Both the position numbers and the translations under genes were made by a program. From the NCBI GenBank assembly GCA_021324015.1, contig JAJPJX010000093.1, positions 62,001 through 126,000 on the forward strand: a stretch of 64,000 nt of DNA. Reading direction: 5' to 3'. This stretch comes from Solibacteraceae bacterium. GTDB lineage: Bacteria; Acidobacteriota; Terriglobia; Bryobacterales; Bryobacteraceae. Shown in pieces: positions 23,946 to 32,418 of this stretch. Under the pieces are notes generated by a model that did no database searches, was not told where the DNA came from, and saw only the letters and a program-made list of their open reading frames with translations. Within the stretch, counting starts at the first letter, position 1. Each line of letters begins with the position of its first letter.

Positions 23946-24923
23946 ATGTCCGAAGTTTCTTTTGCCGACCTCGCGCAGATCATGCGCGGTTTTCAGGAAA
24001 GCCGCGTGCTGTTGACCGCCGTGGAATTGGATCTGTTCACGGCCGTCGGGCAAGGAGCGACGGCGTCGGAGGCGGCGCGAAGATGCGGAACGGATCCGCG
24101 GGCCACCGAGGCACTACTGCACGCCGTGGCGGCGCTGGGGGCGCTGGTGAAGAAGGATGGAATCTTCTACAACACCGCGGAAACCGCGCGCTACCTGGTG
24201 GCGGATTCGCCGGATTCGGCGCGCGCGGCGATGATGCACACGGTGCACCTGTGGCGCAGGTGGGACGCGCTGACCGGCTGCGTGCGCTCGGGCGCCCCGG
24301 CGCCCCGAGCCGAAGGGGGCGCGGGGGACGCGGAGTGGACCCGCAGCTTCATTGCCGCCATGCACCGGAACGCGGAGATGCATGCACCCGCGATGGTGCG
24401 AGCCGTGGGCAGCGCGGGCGTGCGCCGGCTGCTGGATATCGGCGGCGGTTCGGGCGCCTACTCGATCGCATTCGCCAAGTCCGCGCCGGAATTGTACGCG
24501 GAGGTTTTCGACCTGGCGCCCGTGGTGGAGATCGCGCGCGGGCATATCGCCCAGGCGGCACTGGCGGACCGGGTGACGGCGCGCACGGGCGATCTGCGCA
24601 CCGATAAGTTCGGCAGTGATTACGACCTGATCCTGCTTTCAGCCATCTGCCATATGCTGGGGCCGGAGGAGAACCAGGACCTGTTCCGCCGCTGCTATCG
24701 CGCGCTGGGCGCCGGGGGCCGCCTGGTGGTCCGCGACTTCATCCTGGAGCCGGACAAGACCGCCCCGAAGTTCGCGGCGCTGTTCGCCATCAACATGCTG
24801 GTGGGTACGCGCAACGGCTCCACCTACACGGAAGCTGAATACCGAAGCTGGCTGGCCGCTGCGGGCTTCGCGGAATGTGTACGCCCGGACCCGGCCGGCG
24901 ACCTGCTGATCGCGCGGCGTTAG
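23946..24923 (+). CDS. SAM-dependent O-methyltransferase (plant/ASMT-like two-domain type)
   Basis: A 325-residue enzyme with an N-terminal winged-helix dimerisation domain (residues 1-100, FQESRVLLTAVELDLFTAVG) and a Rossmann methyltransferase domain with motif I LLDIGGGSGAYSIAFAK near 161, followed by VVRDFILEPDKTAPKF, the order seen in acetylserotonin/hydroxyneurosporene-type O-methyltransferases. AGAGGG upstream serves as ribosome site. Its stop abuts the stop of the convergent SelA-like gene with no gap. Acceptor substrate unknown, probably a small phenol or polyketide hydroxyl. Confidence 0.85.
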   Translation: MSEVSFADLAQIMRGFQESRVLLTAVELDLFTAVGQGATASEAARRCGTDPRATEALLHAVAALGALVKKDGIFYNTAETARYLVADSPDSARAAMMHTVHLWRRWDALTGCVRSGAPAPRAEGGAGDAEWTRSFIAAMHRNAEMHAPAMVRAVGSAGVRRLLDIGGGSGAYSIAFAKSAPELYAEVFDLAPVVEIARGHIAQAALADRVTARTGDLRTDKFGSDYDLILLSAICHMLGPEENQDLFRRCYRALGAGGRLVVRDFILEPDKTAPKFAALFAINMLVGTRNGSTYTEAEYRSWLAAAGFAECVRPDPAGDLLIARR

Positions 24924-26306
24924 TCAGTCGGACGGATACTGGCGCACCAAGCCGTCGCCGCGCGGATCCCACTCGTCGATGGGGTTATCCATGCCGAAGC
25001 CGGCGGCGAGTTCGGCGGCGGTGCGCGGCGGCCGGAGGTGCGCCGAGCGGCGTGCTTTTTCGAGCACTTCCTTAAGGCACTGTGCCACGATGCGCTCCTC
25101 GCCCGGCGCCATCATCCAGGTGACGATGGTGACCCCCAGCGGCGTGCGCAAGGCCACGATGCTGGGCTCGCCCTCCTGGAGCGCTTTGAAGCACTCTTCG
25201 CGCGAGAAGTTGAACGCCCTTTCTTCCCATTTCACATACAGCCGGGGGACGTGATTGGTGACTTCTTTGGGCACGTAGCCGGTTTCGACCCCGGGCACCG
25301 CGTCCACCACACTCTTGACGTGGTCCACCTGGGACTTCCAGAAATTCCACTCGGCGGCGTGGTCCACCTTGACGTAGCGCTCGACGGCGGCCAGCATGCC
25401 GATCATGGTTTCCTTGGCAACTTTGAGATCGCGGCCCAGGCCGCTGTAGGGGCTCTGGTAAAGGGTGGCCATCTCCACGAGGTCTTTGCGGCCCACGAGC
25501 AGGCCCGCGTTCTGGGGACCGCGCAGACCCTTGCCTCCGCTGAACGCCACCAGGTCCACGCCCTGCCGGGTGTATGCGGAAAGGTTCTCCGGTGGCGGCA
25601 ACTCGGCGGCGGCATCCACCAGGAGAGGAACCCGCGCCGCCTTGGCGAGGGCCACGCATTCCTCGAGCGAGACTTTGCCGCCGGGCGCATCCAGGCGGTC
25701 GCGGTACTGCCCGAAGTGCTTGTCGGCGACGAGGAAATAGATCATGGCGGTGTGCCCGGTGATGGCCCGCTCCATCTGGTCTTTGTATTCCACCTCCACC
25801 ATGCGCGCGCCGGCGGCTTCGCACTGCCGGATCCAGCCGGTGCTGTGCAGTTTCTGCACCACCACTTCATTGCGCATGCCTTCTGTGAAGGGCAGGCGCT
25901 TCATCTTCTCGGGATCATTGCCCCCGATGCAGGCGCAGGTGCCCACGAAGATGGCTCCGGCGGCGCCGGTGGTGACCAGGGCGGCTTCGTTGCCCGTGAG
26001 TTGGGCGATGCGCTCGCCCACGGCCTTGGTGAGGTCGCGGATGGGCACGTAATGCTGCGCCGCGTCGTTCATGGCGTCGATCACCTCGGGAGGCATTAGC
26101 GATCCGCCCAGATGCGTGTAGGTGCCGGACGCGTTGATGATGGGACGCAGCCCGAGGTTGGTATAGACCTTGGCCGAATCGGTGCCGGACTTGGCGGCCA
26201 GCGCGGCAGCCAGTCGCTGCCCGCCGGGCATCGCTCCCAACGCGGAGATCGCGCCGGAGCGCAGAAAGAAATTGCGCCGATTGAGGCGCAGCGAGAAATA
26301 TTTCAT
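24924..26306 (-). CDS. Tat-tagged SelA-like PLP enzyme (paralogue 1)
   Basis: A 460-residue fold-type I PLP protein of the SelA/glucosaminate-6-phosphate ammonia-lyase branch. The N-terminus LNRRNFFLRSGAISALGAM is a twin-arginine leader. The body shows GLRPIINASGTYTHLGGS, VTTGAAGAIFVGT, LLVDAAAELPP with the PLP-ring Asp, and FSGGKGLRGP with the PLP lysine at 259. Real SelA makes selenocysteyl-tRNA in the cytoplasm, which an exported protein cannot do; an amino-sugar or amino-acid eliminase is more likely. A second member is at 52134-53315. Substrate and true location unknown. Confidence 0.82.
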   Translation of the reverse strand: MKYFSLRLNRRNFFLRSGAISALGAMPGGQRLAAALAAKSGTDSAKVYTNLGLRPIINASGTYTHLGGSLMPPEVIDAMNDAAQHYVPIRDLTKAVGERIAQLTGNEAALVTTGAAGAIFVGTCACIGGNDPEKMKRLPFTEGMRNEVVVQKLHSTGWIRQCEAAGARMVEVEYKDQMERAITGHTAMIYFLVADKHFGQYRDRLDAPGGKVSLEECVALAKAARVPLLVDAAAELPPPENLSAYTRQGVDLVAFSGGKGLRGPQNAGLLVGRKDLVEMATLYQSPYSGLGRDLKVAKETMIGMLAAVERYVKVDHAAEWNFWKSQVDHVKSVVDAVPGVETGYVPKEVTNHVPRLYVKWEERAFNFSREECFKALQEGEPSIVALRTPLGVTIVTWMMAPGEERIVAQCLKEVLEKARRSAHLRPPRTAAELAAGFGMDNPIDEWDPRGDGLVRQYPSD

Positions 26307-26379
26307 GGCGAACCTGCTTTCCCAGGGGAAGGGATATCAGATTGGGAAGTCGAGAGCAAGCCGGGATCATTTTGAGGGA

Positions 26380-26408
26380 TTGCTCGTGGGGGTCCGAACT
26401 GCTATAGT
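26380..26408 (+). promoter_or_regulatory. Putative icd promoter
   Basis: TTGCTC (26380-26385), 17 nt, then TATAGT (26403-26408). It would give a leader of about 130 nt that contains a GC-rich hairpin (26453-26469) before the icd ribosome site AGGAGGT. Matching is only moderate at -35. Confidence 0.4.
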
Positions 26409-26452
26409 TGAGGCCGAAAACATAGTATGAGGTCTGATTAGCTACTAACCGG

Positions 26453-26469
26453 CCGGCGGTGGCCGCCGG
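26453..26469 (+). repeat. GC hairpin in the icd leader
   Basis: Perfect 7-bp inverted repeat CCGGCGG-TGG-CCGCCGG about 80 nt before icd. It may pause polymerase or stabilise the mRNA; no riboswitch fold is recognised around it. Confidence 0.45.
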
Positions 26470-26548
26470 TTGCCTCGCCTCGGTGGCCAGGCTCCTTGAC
26501 AAATCAGGATCTTCGACTCCTGCCCGCCGGTCTGGCTCAGGAGGTGCT

Positions 26549-27802
26549 ATGGAGTTTTACAACGATCACCCCGTCCCCAGGAATGGCCAAGCCATCCAAT
26601 TTCAAGAAAACAAGTTGATTATCCCCGATTGCCCAATCCTTCCCTTCATTGAGGGGGATGGCACCGGGCCCGACATCTGGAAGGCTGCGCGCACAGTCTT
26701 CGACGCTGCGGTCGGGCAGGCCTACGGGGGCAGGCGCCGCGTTGCCTGGTACGAAGTTTTTGCCGGCGAAAAGGCCTACCGGCAGTTCAACGATTGGCTG
26801 CCGCAAGGCACCCTCGACGCCATCCGGCAGTTCCACGTCGCCATCAAGGGTCCGCTGACCACCCCGATCGGGGGCGGCATTCGCAGCTTAAACGTTGCTT
26901 TGCGGCAATTGTTGGACCTGTACGTGTGCCTGCGGCCCGTCCGTTACTATCCCGGTGTCCCCTCGCCCATGAAACGGCCCGAGTTGCTGGACGTAGTGAT
27001 CTTCCGGGAAAACACGGAGGATGTCTATGCCGGCATCGAGTGGCGGCAGGGAACGCCCGAGGCCCTGAAGTTGATCGAGTTCCTGGAGCGCGAGCTGGGC
27101 AAGAAGGTTCGCTCGGATTCCGGCATCGGCATCAAGCCGATCAGCGTGACCGCCACGAAAAGGCTGGTCCGGCGCGCCATTCAGTACGCCCGGGAAAACG
27201 GCCGCCGCAGCGTGACGCTGGTCCACAAAGGCAACATCATGAAATTCACCGAGGGCGCCTTTCGGGACTGGGGCTATGAACTGGTCAAGGAGGAGTTCCC
27301 GGATATTTGCGTCACGGAAGCGGAGGCCGGCCTCGCGGCGCCCCCGGGAAGAATCCTGGTCAAGGACCGCATCGCCGACTCCATGTTCCAACAGGTGCTC
27401 CTGCGGCCCGAGGAGTACGACGTGATCGCCACCCCAAACCTGAATGGCGACTACCTCTCCGACGCCTGCGCAGCACAGGTCGGCGGCCTGGGGATGGCCC
27501 CCAGCGCCAATATCGGCGATCAGCACGCGGTCTTCGAAGCGACGCATGGCACCGCGCCGAAATATGCCGGTCAGGACGTGGTCAATCCTTCCAGCGTCAT
27601 CCTTTGCGGCTCGATGATGTTCCACTACATGGGCTGGAAGGAGGTCTCGCATCTGATCGAAGTGGGCATCACCGAGACCATCCGGCGCAAGCAGGTTACC
27701 TACGATCTGCATCGCCAGATGGAGGGCGCGGTGAAACTGAAAACCAGTGAATTTGCTGCGGCCATTGTCGGCAACATGAAGGCGGCAATGGTGGCCGCTT
27801 GA
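26549..27802 (+). CDS. icd: NADP-dependent isocitrate dehydrogenase
   Basis: A 417-residue enzyme for isocitrate to 2-oxoglutarate plus CO2, reversible in reductive TCA users. Starts at ATG 26549 behind AGGAGGT; upstream in-frame sequence is non-coding in character. Motifs: [24 protein letters not shown] with the serine that AceK phosphorylates in E. coli, [13 protein letters not shown], and [13 protein letters not shown] with metal-binding Asp residues. The C-terminal region GTAPKYAGQ fits an NADP enzyme (Lys/Tyr cofactor pocket). mdh follows 11 nt later and korB after that, a TCA operon. Confidence 0.95.
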   Translation: MEFYNDHPVPRNGQAIQFQENKLIIPDCPILPFIEGDGTGPDIWKAARTVFDAAVGQAYGGRRRVAWYEVFAGEKAYRQFNDWLPQGTLDAIRQFHVAIKGPLTTPIGGGIRSLNVALRQLLDLYVCLRPVRYYPGVPSPMKRPELLDVVIFRENTEDVYAGIEWRQGTPEALKLIEFLERELGKKVRSDSGIGIKPISVTATKRLVRRAIQYARENGRRSVTLVHKGNIMKFTEGAFRDWGYELVKEEFPDICVTEAEAGLAAPPGRILVKDRIADSMFQQVLLRPEEYDVIATPNLNGDYLSDACAAQVGGLGMAPSANIGDQHAVFEATHGTAPKYAGQDVVNPSSVILCGSMMFHYMGWKEVSHLIEVGITETIRRKQVTYDLHRQMEGAVKLKTSEFAAAIVGNMKAAMVAA

Positions 27803-27813
27803 GGAAAGCCCCG

Positions 27814-28776
27814 ATGCGGAAAAAAGTCACCGTGGTAGGGTCCGGAAATGTCGGCGCGAGCTGCGCGGTCCGTCTGGCCGGCAAAGGCATCGCCGATGTT
27901 GTCGTGGTGGATGTTCTCGAAGGCATTCCGCAGGGCAAAGCGCTGGACATTCTCCAGGCGGGCCCTGTCGAGGGAGTCGATATCCAGATTGCCGGCGGCA
28001 ATGACTACGAGCCGACGGCTCACTCCGACATCGTAGTTCTCACCGCCGGTTTTCCGCGCAAGCCCGGAATGAGCCGCGACGACCTGTTATGGGCCAACTA
28101 TGACATCGTCAAGGCTACCGTGGAACAGGCGGCGAAGCATTCTCCGAACGCCATCCTGGTAGTGGTCACCAACCCGCTCGACGCCATGTGCCACGTCGCG
28201 CATCGCGTCAGCGGCTTCCCCAAACACCGCGTGGTGGGAATGGCCGGCATCCTGGATACGGCGCGCTTCCGGACTTTCGTGTCACAGGCGCTGAAGGTCT
28301 CGGCGTCGGATGTGGTGGCCGTGGTGCTCGGCGGCCACGGCGATACCATGGTGCCCCTGGTGCGGTACAGCAGCGTGGCGGGCATTCCTCTCACGGACCT
28401 GCTGGATGCCGATACCCTCCAGCAGATTGTGAAACGCACGCGCGACGGAGGCGCCGAAATCGTGAGATATCTCAAAAGCGGCAGCGCCTATTATGCGCCG
28501 TCGGCCGCGGTCGTGGAAATGGTGGAAGCCATTCTCCTGGACCGCAAACGGGTCCTCCCCTGCTCCGCCTATCTGGAAGGCGAGTACGGCATTGACAAGC
28601 TGTTTGTCGGAGTGCCGGTAAAACTCGGCGCGGAAGGCATCGAGAAGATTTTCGAGCTTCGCCTGGCCGAGGATGAGCTCGCGGCGCTGCACAAGAGCGC
28701 CGCCGCTGTGAAAGAGCTGGTGAACGTGATGGCGCCCAAGCTCGGCATGCCCGAAGCCGCCGGCGTCACCGCCTGA
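27814..28776 (+). CDS. mdh: Malate dehydrogenase (LDH-like type)
   Basis: A 320-residue enzyme interconverting malate and oxaloacetate with NAD. It has the Rossmann motif [16 protein letters not shown], substrate-loop arginine in [35 protein letters not shown] and the active-site histidine in [12 protein letters not shown] choose ATG 27814 (MRKKVTVVG) with GAGGAAA 5 nt upstream over the in-frame TTG at 27799 overlapping the icd stop. Sits between icd and korB. Confidence 0.95.
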   Translation: MRKKVTVVGSGNVGASCAVRLAGKGIADVVVVDVLEGIPQGKALDILQAGPVEGVDIQIAGGNDYEPTAHSDIVVLTAGFPRKPGMSRDDLLWANYDIVKATVEQAAKHSPNAILVVVTNPLDAMCHVAHRVSGFPKHRVVGMAGILDTARFRTFVSQALKVSASDVVAVVLGGHGDTMVPLVRYSSVAGIPLTDLLDADTLQQIVKRTRDGGAEIVRYLKSGSAYYAPSAAVVEMVEAILLDRKRVLPCSAYLEGEYGIDKLFVGVPVKLGAEGIEKIFELRLAEDELAALHKSAAAVKELVNVMAPKLGMPEAAGVTA

Positions 28777-28826
28777 CACCGCTGCCCGCGAGTCGCCCTC
28801 CCGGGATGCGGTCGTGGAGGCGGGCC

Positions 28827-29645
28827 ATGAGTGAAGTTACGCTCGATGTGCCGGTGGATGTTTCGGAGACCGCGCGGAACCTGGTAGAGCCTTTTTTACG
28901 CATGGACCGCATGCCGCACATCTGGTGTCCCGGCTGCGGCATCGGCACCACGGTCAATTGCTTCGCCCGCGCCCTGCTGAATTCCAAAGTGGATCTGGAC
29001 AAGGTGGCGGTGGTCTCCGGCATCGGCTGCGCCGGCCGCGTGGCCGGGTACGTGCGCCTGGATTCCTTTCACACCACCCACGGGCGGGCCATTCCCTTCG
29101 CCACCGGGCTGAAGCTGGCAAATCCGGAGTTGCACGTGGTGGTCTATTCCGGTGACGGCGACCTTTTCGCCATCGGCGGCAACCACTTCATCCACGCGGC
29201 GCGCCGCAACCTGGACATCAAGATCATTTGCCTGAACAACATGATCTACGCCATGACCGGCGGCCAGACGGCTCCGACCACGCCCTTGGGGGCAATCACT
29301 TCCACGGCTCCCACCGGCGTGTCCGAGCCGGCCTTCAACCTGGTGTCCCTGGCCGAAGCCGCGGGGGCCGTCTACGTGGCGCGCTGGACCACGTATCACG
29401 TCACCCAACTCAGCCGGGCTATGGAAGAAGTGCTTCATAAGAAGGGCTTCTGCTTCATCGAAGTGCTTTCTCCCTGCCCGACGCTCTACCAGGGCCGTAA
29501 CCGCATGGGCGACGGCCTGGAGACCATGAAGTACTACAAGGCGGCCAGCAAAATCCGCCACGGCGCGGCTACCGCCGAATGCACTCTCTCGAAGACCGGC
29601 GAGATTATCGTCGGCAAGTTGGTGGACCGTGACCGCGCCAGTTGA
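28827..29645 (+). CDS. korB: 2-oxoacid:ferredoxin oxidoreductase beta subunit (2-oxoglutarate type, KorB)
   Basis: A 272-residue TPP-binding subunit. WCPGCGIGTTVN at residue ~38 supplies part of a cluster/TPP environment, and SGDGDLFAIGGNHFIH followed by LNNMIYAMTGGQ is the TPP-Mg motif of KorB/OorB/PorB proteins. With an alpha subunit it oxidises 2-oxoglutarate to succinyl-CoA with reduction of ferredoxin, or fixes CO2 in reverse. The alpha subunit, normally just upstream, is missing from this window: mdh is upstream and a convergent antiporter-like gene begins 3 nt downstream. ATG 28827 follows GGAGG. Confidence 0.88.
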   Translation: MSEVTLDVPVDVSETARNLVEPFLRMDRMPHIWCPGCGIGTTVNCFARALLNSKVDLDKVAVVSGIGCAGRVAGYVRLDSFHTTHGRAIPFATGLKLANPELHVVVYSGDGDLFAIGGNHFIHAARRNLDIKIICLNNMIYAMTGGQTAPTTPLGAITSTAPTGVSEPAFNLVSLAEAAGAVYVARWTTYHVTQLSRAMEEVLHKKGFCFIEVLSPCPTLYQGRNRMGDGLETMKYYKAASKIRHGAATAECTLSKTGEIIVGKLVDRDRAS

Positions 29646-29648
29646 TGA

Positions 29649-31073
29649 CTAGTCGCTCCGCCTGCAAATGCGCGAGGCATTCAGGGCCGGGCGGCTCATG
29701 TCGCCCTTGGAACGGATAGAATGGGTCACTCGCATGGCCTGCTCGACCGTTTCCGCCTGCGCCGACTGGAGGGCGATAATGGCCGTCGGGAACAATCCTC
29801 CCAGCACGACGAACAACACGCCTGTAGCCAGAATCAGACTCTCGCGTGGAAGGGCATCCGCCATCACTGTGAAACCGGTGCGGCGCTTGCCCAGGAACAG
29901 CCGCGTGAACAGACGGAAAATGCTGACCGCGTTCATCGCGGTGGCCATTGGCAGCAACAGCCCCGTCAACGGGTGCGACGCCAGCGTTCCGTGAATCAGC
30001 AGATCTTGAGAACAGAAACTCAGTGTGCCCGGCAAGCCAACCAGCGCGAGCCCGAATACGACGAAAAACACCGCCAGCCGCGGCGCGTGCTCGGCGAGGC
30101 CGAGATGCCGGCCAGCGTTCAGATTCTCGCCGAAGCGGACTTCCAGCAGCCGCAGAATCCCAAACAGACCCATGGTGGATACCGTTACCACGACCAGGTG
30201 GACCAGAGCACCGGTAATGCCCTCAGTGGTCCGGCTCTCCAATCCGGCCAGTATGCATGCGGATTGACTCAGAGCGATGAAGGCCAGCAGCCGGCGAGGC
30301 GAATTCTCCGTGAGGGCCCGTATGGCCACGTAAAGCGCAGTGGCGAGGGCGAAATAGGAAAGCACCGGAAACAGATCGCGCGCCGCGTAAGGAAACAGGG
30401 GCACAACCAATTTGGCTACCAGCAAGGCCCCGAAGTGGCCGTTCAACAGAAGAGCGGTAGGAATTGCGGGGCCGCCATGCGCGGCATCCGCTACCCATGC
30501 ATGCGCAGGGCAAATTCCTTTCCGGAAGACCACCGCGGCCACCAGGAGAGCAAGAACAGCCATCCCGCCGGGACTTTGGCCCCTCAAGGTGCTGATCGAC
30601 ATTCCGTGGCCGCTTGCCGCGATCAAGCCGATGGCTAGCGCGAGCGTGAGGCCCGATAGCAGCAGGCCCGCACGCGGACGCCACGTGCGCGCGGCGAACC
30701 ACTGCGGCAGGCAGAAGGGAATCGCCGTCAAAAACCAAGCGGCGAGCAGGACTAGCAGGTTCTCGGCCGAATAGCCCAGCAATGTGGACCCAAGCACAAA
30801 GAGCATCCCTGCGATGGTCCCGGAAGTACAATCCCGGCGTGGAACCATCAGCATCGCCCCTAGTGTGAGGCACGAGAACAGCACCATCAGCGCTTCGTCC
30901 AATGACTCCCTGGGCGGTGCGGCGCTCAGCAGAAGTGCGCTGGCCAGCGCGGAAACCAGCGCGGCGGTGAAACCGATTACCCTGATCTGCCGGCGGCCGA
31001 CGCTTGTCAAAATCGCCGCGAGCCAGGGAACCGAGATCGCCACCACGCTCCACGTCAAGCCGAAGCCGGTCAT
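29649..31073 (-). CDS. Third DAB-operon subunit, NuoM/NuoN-like antiporter-type membrane protein
   Basis: A 474-residue highly hydrophobic protein with roughly 13-14 transmembrane segments, in the proton-translocating Complex I/Mrp antiporter family. FRKGICPAHAWVADAAHGGP matches the central conserved stretch with a membrane lysine, and SPRRLLAFIALSQSACI the later charged one. In TM5 the usual W-E pair of NuoL/M reads AAWFLTAIP here, so the proton-channel glutamate appears lost. Start ATG at 31073 shares one base with the stop of dabB (TGATG), so it is translated with it. It may complete the DAB complex or act as a modified proton channel. Confidence 0.8.
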   Translation of the reverse strand: MTGFGLTWSVVAISVPWLAAILTSVGRRQIRVIGFTAALVSALASALLLSAAPPRESLDEALMVLFSCLTLGAMLMVPRRDCTSGTIAGMLFVLGSTLLGYSAENLLVLLAAWFLTAIPFCLPQWFAARTWRPRAGLLLSGLTLALAIGLIAASGHGMSISTLRGQSPGGMAVLALLVAAVVFRKGICPAHAWVADAAHGGPAIPTALLLNGHFGALLVAKLVVPLFPYAARDLFPVLSYFALATALYVAIRALTENSPRRLLAFIALSQSACILAGLESRTTEGITGALVHLVVVTVSTMGLFGILRLLEVRFGENLNAGRHLGLAEHAPRLAVFFVVFGLALVGLPGTLSFCSQDLLIHGTLASHPLTGLLLPMATAMNAVSIFRLFTRLFLGKRRTGFTVMADALPRESLILATGVLFVVLGGLFPTAIIALQSAQAETVEQAMRVTHSIRSKGDMSRPALNASRICRRSD

Positions 31074-32416
31074 CAATCGCCCCCCACCCCCGCAGAACTC
31101 CTCCCGGAAATCGCCGCCTCCCGTTGCCGGGGCATCGGCTGGCCCAATCCGATGTGATCCAGTGTTGCGAAAGCCCGGGACAGCCGCACCAGAGGATGAA
31201 CCACCAGGCGATCCAGAATCGTGTCCAGATGGCCGCGGTCTAGCGCCCAGCGGAACAGCCACAACTGCATTCCTTTCGGAAAGAGATCCTCCAGGTGCTT
31301 GCCGGTCGGAGACAATTCGCCTCCGGAAGCGGAGCGCATCATGTGATAGTCGTGAAGCATCGAGGGTGCCCGCAGAAACTGCAGCGTGCGAACCATGGCG
31401 TGTCCCAGGACATGGACTATAGCGATCGATTTCCAACCGATGCCAATCTCCACAAGGACCACGCCCACCTGTGTCAGCGACGCGTACGCGAGAGACGTCT
31501 TCGCATCGGCGCTGGCACGCCCAACGATGGTGCCGTGGATTGCCGTGATCACGCCGGTCGCGATCACCAGGCCGGAAACGAGTGCGGACTGCGCAATCAT
31601 CGGTTGAACCCGCAGCAGGAGATAAGCTCCGGCGTGAATCGAGATCGCGCCGTAAAAAATCGCGCTCGAGGGCGTGGGGCCCTCCATGGCTCGGGGAAGC
31701 CATTCCGAGAAGGGAACCTGGGCGGCCTTTCCGGCAGCCGCCAGCAGGAGAAGCAGGCAGGCGATCACCGTCTGGCCCCCGGTCAGCTTGGGAAGGCCCG
31801 CGGCAAACGAAGCCGTCCCGGCCCAATGATGCATCGCGAAAACCGCCACCAGCAACCCGATGTCGCAAGCACGATATACCACGAAGACGCGAAGACCGTT
31901 TTCGACCGGCGCGGTGCGCTGCTGGAAGAAGGCGATCAGCAGCACGGACGTGATGCCCACCAACTCCCATCCGCCCACCAGCAGGTCAAACGATCCGGCC
32001 GCGAACGCGACGAGCGAGCCGAACGCGAACAGATGCAGCAGCAGGAAGAACCGAAGAAAACCGCGCTCCCGGTGCAGGTATGTCGCAGAGAATTGTCCGA
32101 TGAGTCCGGAGAGCACCACGGTCATGCCCAGGAAGGGAAGGGAAAGGCGGTCTGCCATCAGCACGAGCGGGAAGTGATAGTTGTGCACCGCGAACCAGTT
32201 GCCGAAGGCCACCTCGACAGAGGGAGTTCTTGTCCACAGTAGCTTCCCGACAATGGCGGCGAGCCCGAAAACGGAGGAGGAAAATGTCGCTCCCGTGACC
32301 CGGGAGAGCACTCGTTCGGATGGAACCCAGCCCGTCAACCACAGCAACCCGAAGACCGCGAAGACCACCCCGGGCGCCAGCACCACAACGACGAGCGTGG
32401 CTTGCAAAAGGTCCAT
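31073..32416 (-). CDS. dabB: Inorganic-carbon transporter membrane subunit DabB (NuoL-like)
   Basis: A 447-residue NuoL/MrpA-family protein with about 13 membrane segments. It keeps the proton-path residues: Glu in GGWELVGITSVLL, Lys in AAGKAAQVPFSEWLPRAMEG and Lys in DAKTSLAYASLTQVG. In characterised DAB systems the NuoL-like DabB couples proton-motive force to the carbonic-anhydrase-like DabA so that CO2 becomes trapped as cytosolic bicarbonate. Start ATG 32416 lies 2 nt after the dabA stop; longer frames run through dabA. The subunit downstream overlaps by 1 nt. Confidence 0.9.
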   Translation of the reverse strand: MDLLQATLVVVVLAPGVVFAVFGLLWLTGWVPSERVLSRVTGATFSSSVFGLAAIVGKLLWTRTPSVEVAFGNWFAVHNYHFPLVLMADRLSLPFLGMTVVLSGLIGQFSATYLHRERGFLRFFLLLHLFAFGSLVAFAAGSFDLLVGGWELVGITSVLLIAFFQQRTAPVENGLRVFVVYRACDIGLLVAVFAMHHWAGTASFAAGLPKLTGGQTVIACLLLLLAAAGKAAQVPFSEWLPRAMEGPTPSSAIFYGAISIHAGAYLLLRVQPMIAQSALVSGLVIATGVITAIHGTIVGRASADAKTSLAYASLTQVGVVLVEIGIGWKSIAIVHVLGHAMVRTLQFLRAPSMLHDYHMMRSASGGELSPTGKHLEDLFPKGMQLWLFRWALDRGHLDTILDRLVVHPLVRLSRAFATLDHIGLGQPMPRQREAAISGRSSAGVGGD

Positions 32417-32418
32417 AC

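Noticed and set aside
26496-26501. TTGACA before icd as a -35 element
   Set aside because: No -10-like hexamer 16-18 nt downstream; the TTGCTC/TATAGT pair further upstream is the better candidate.
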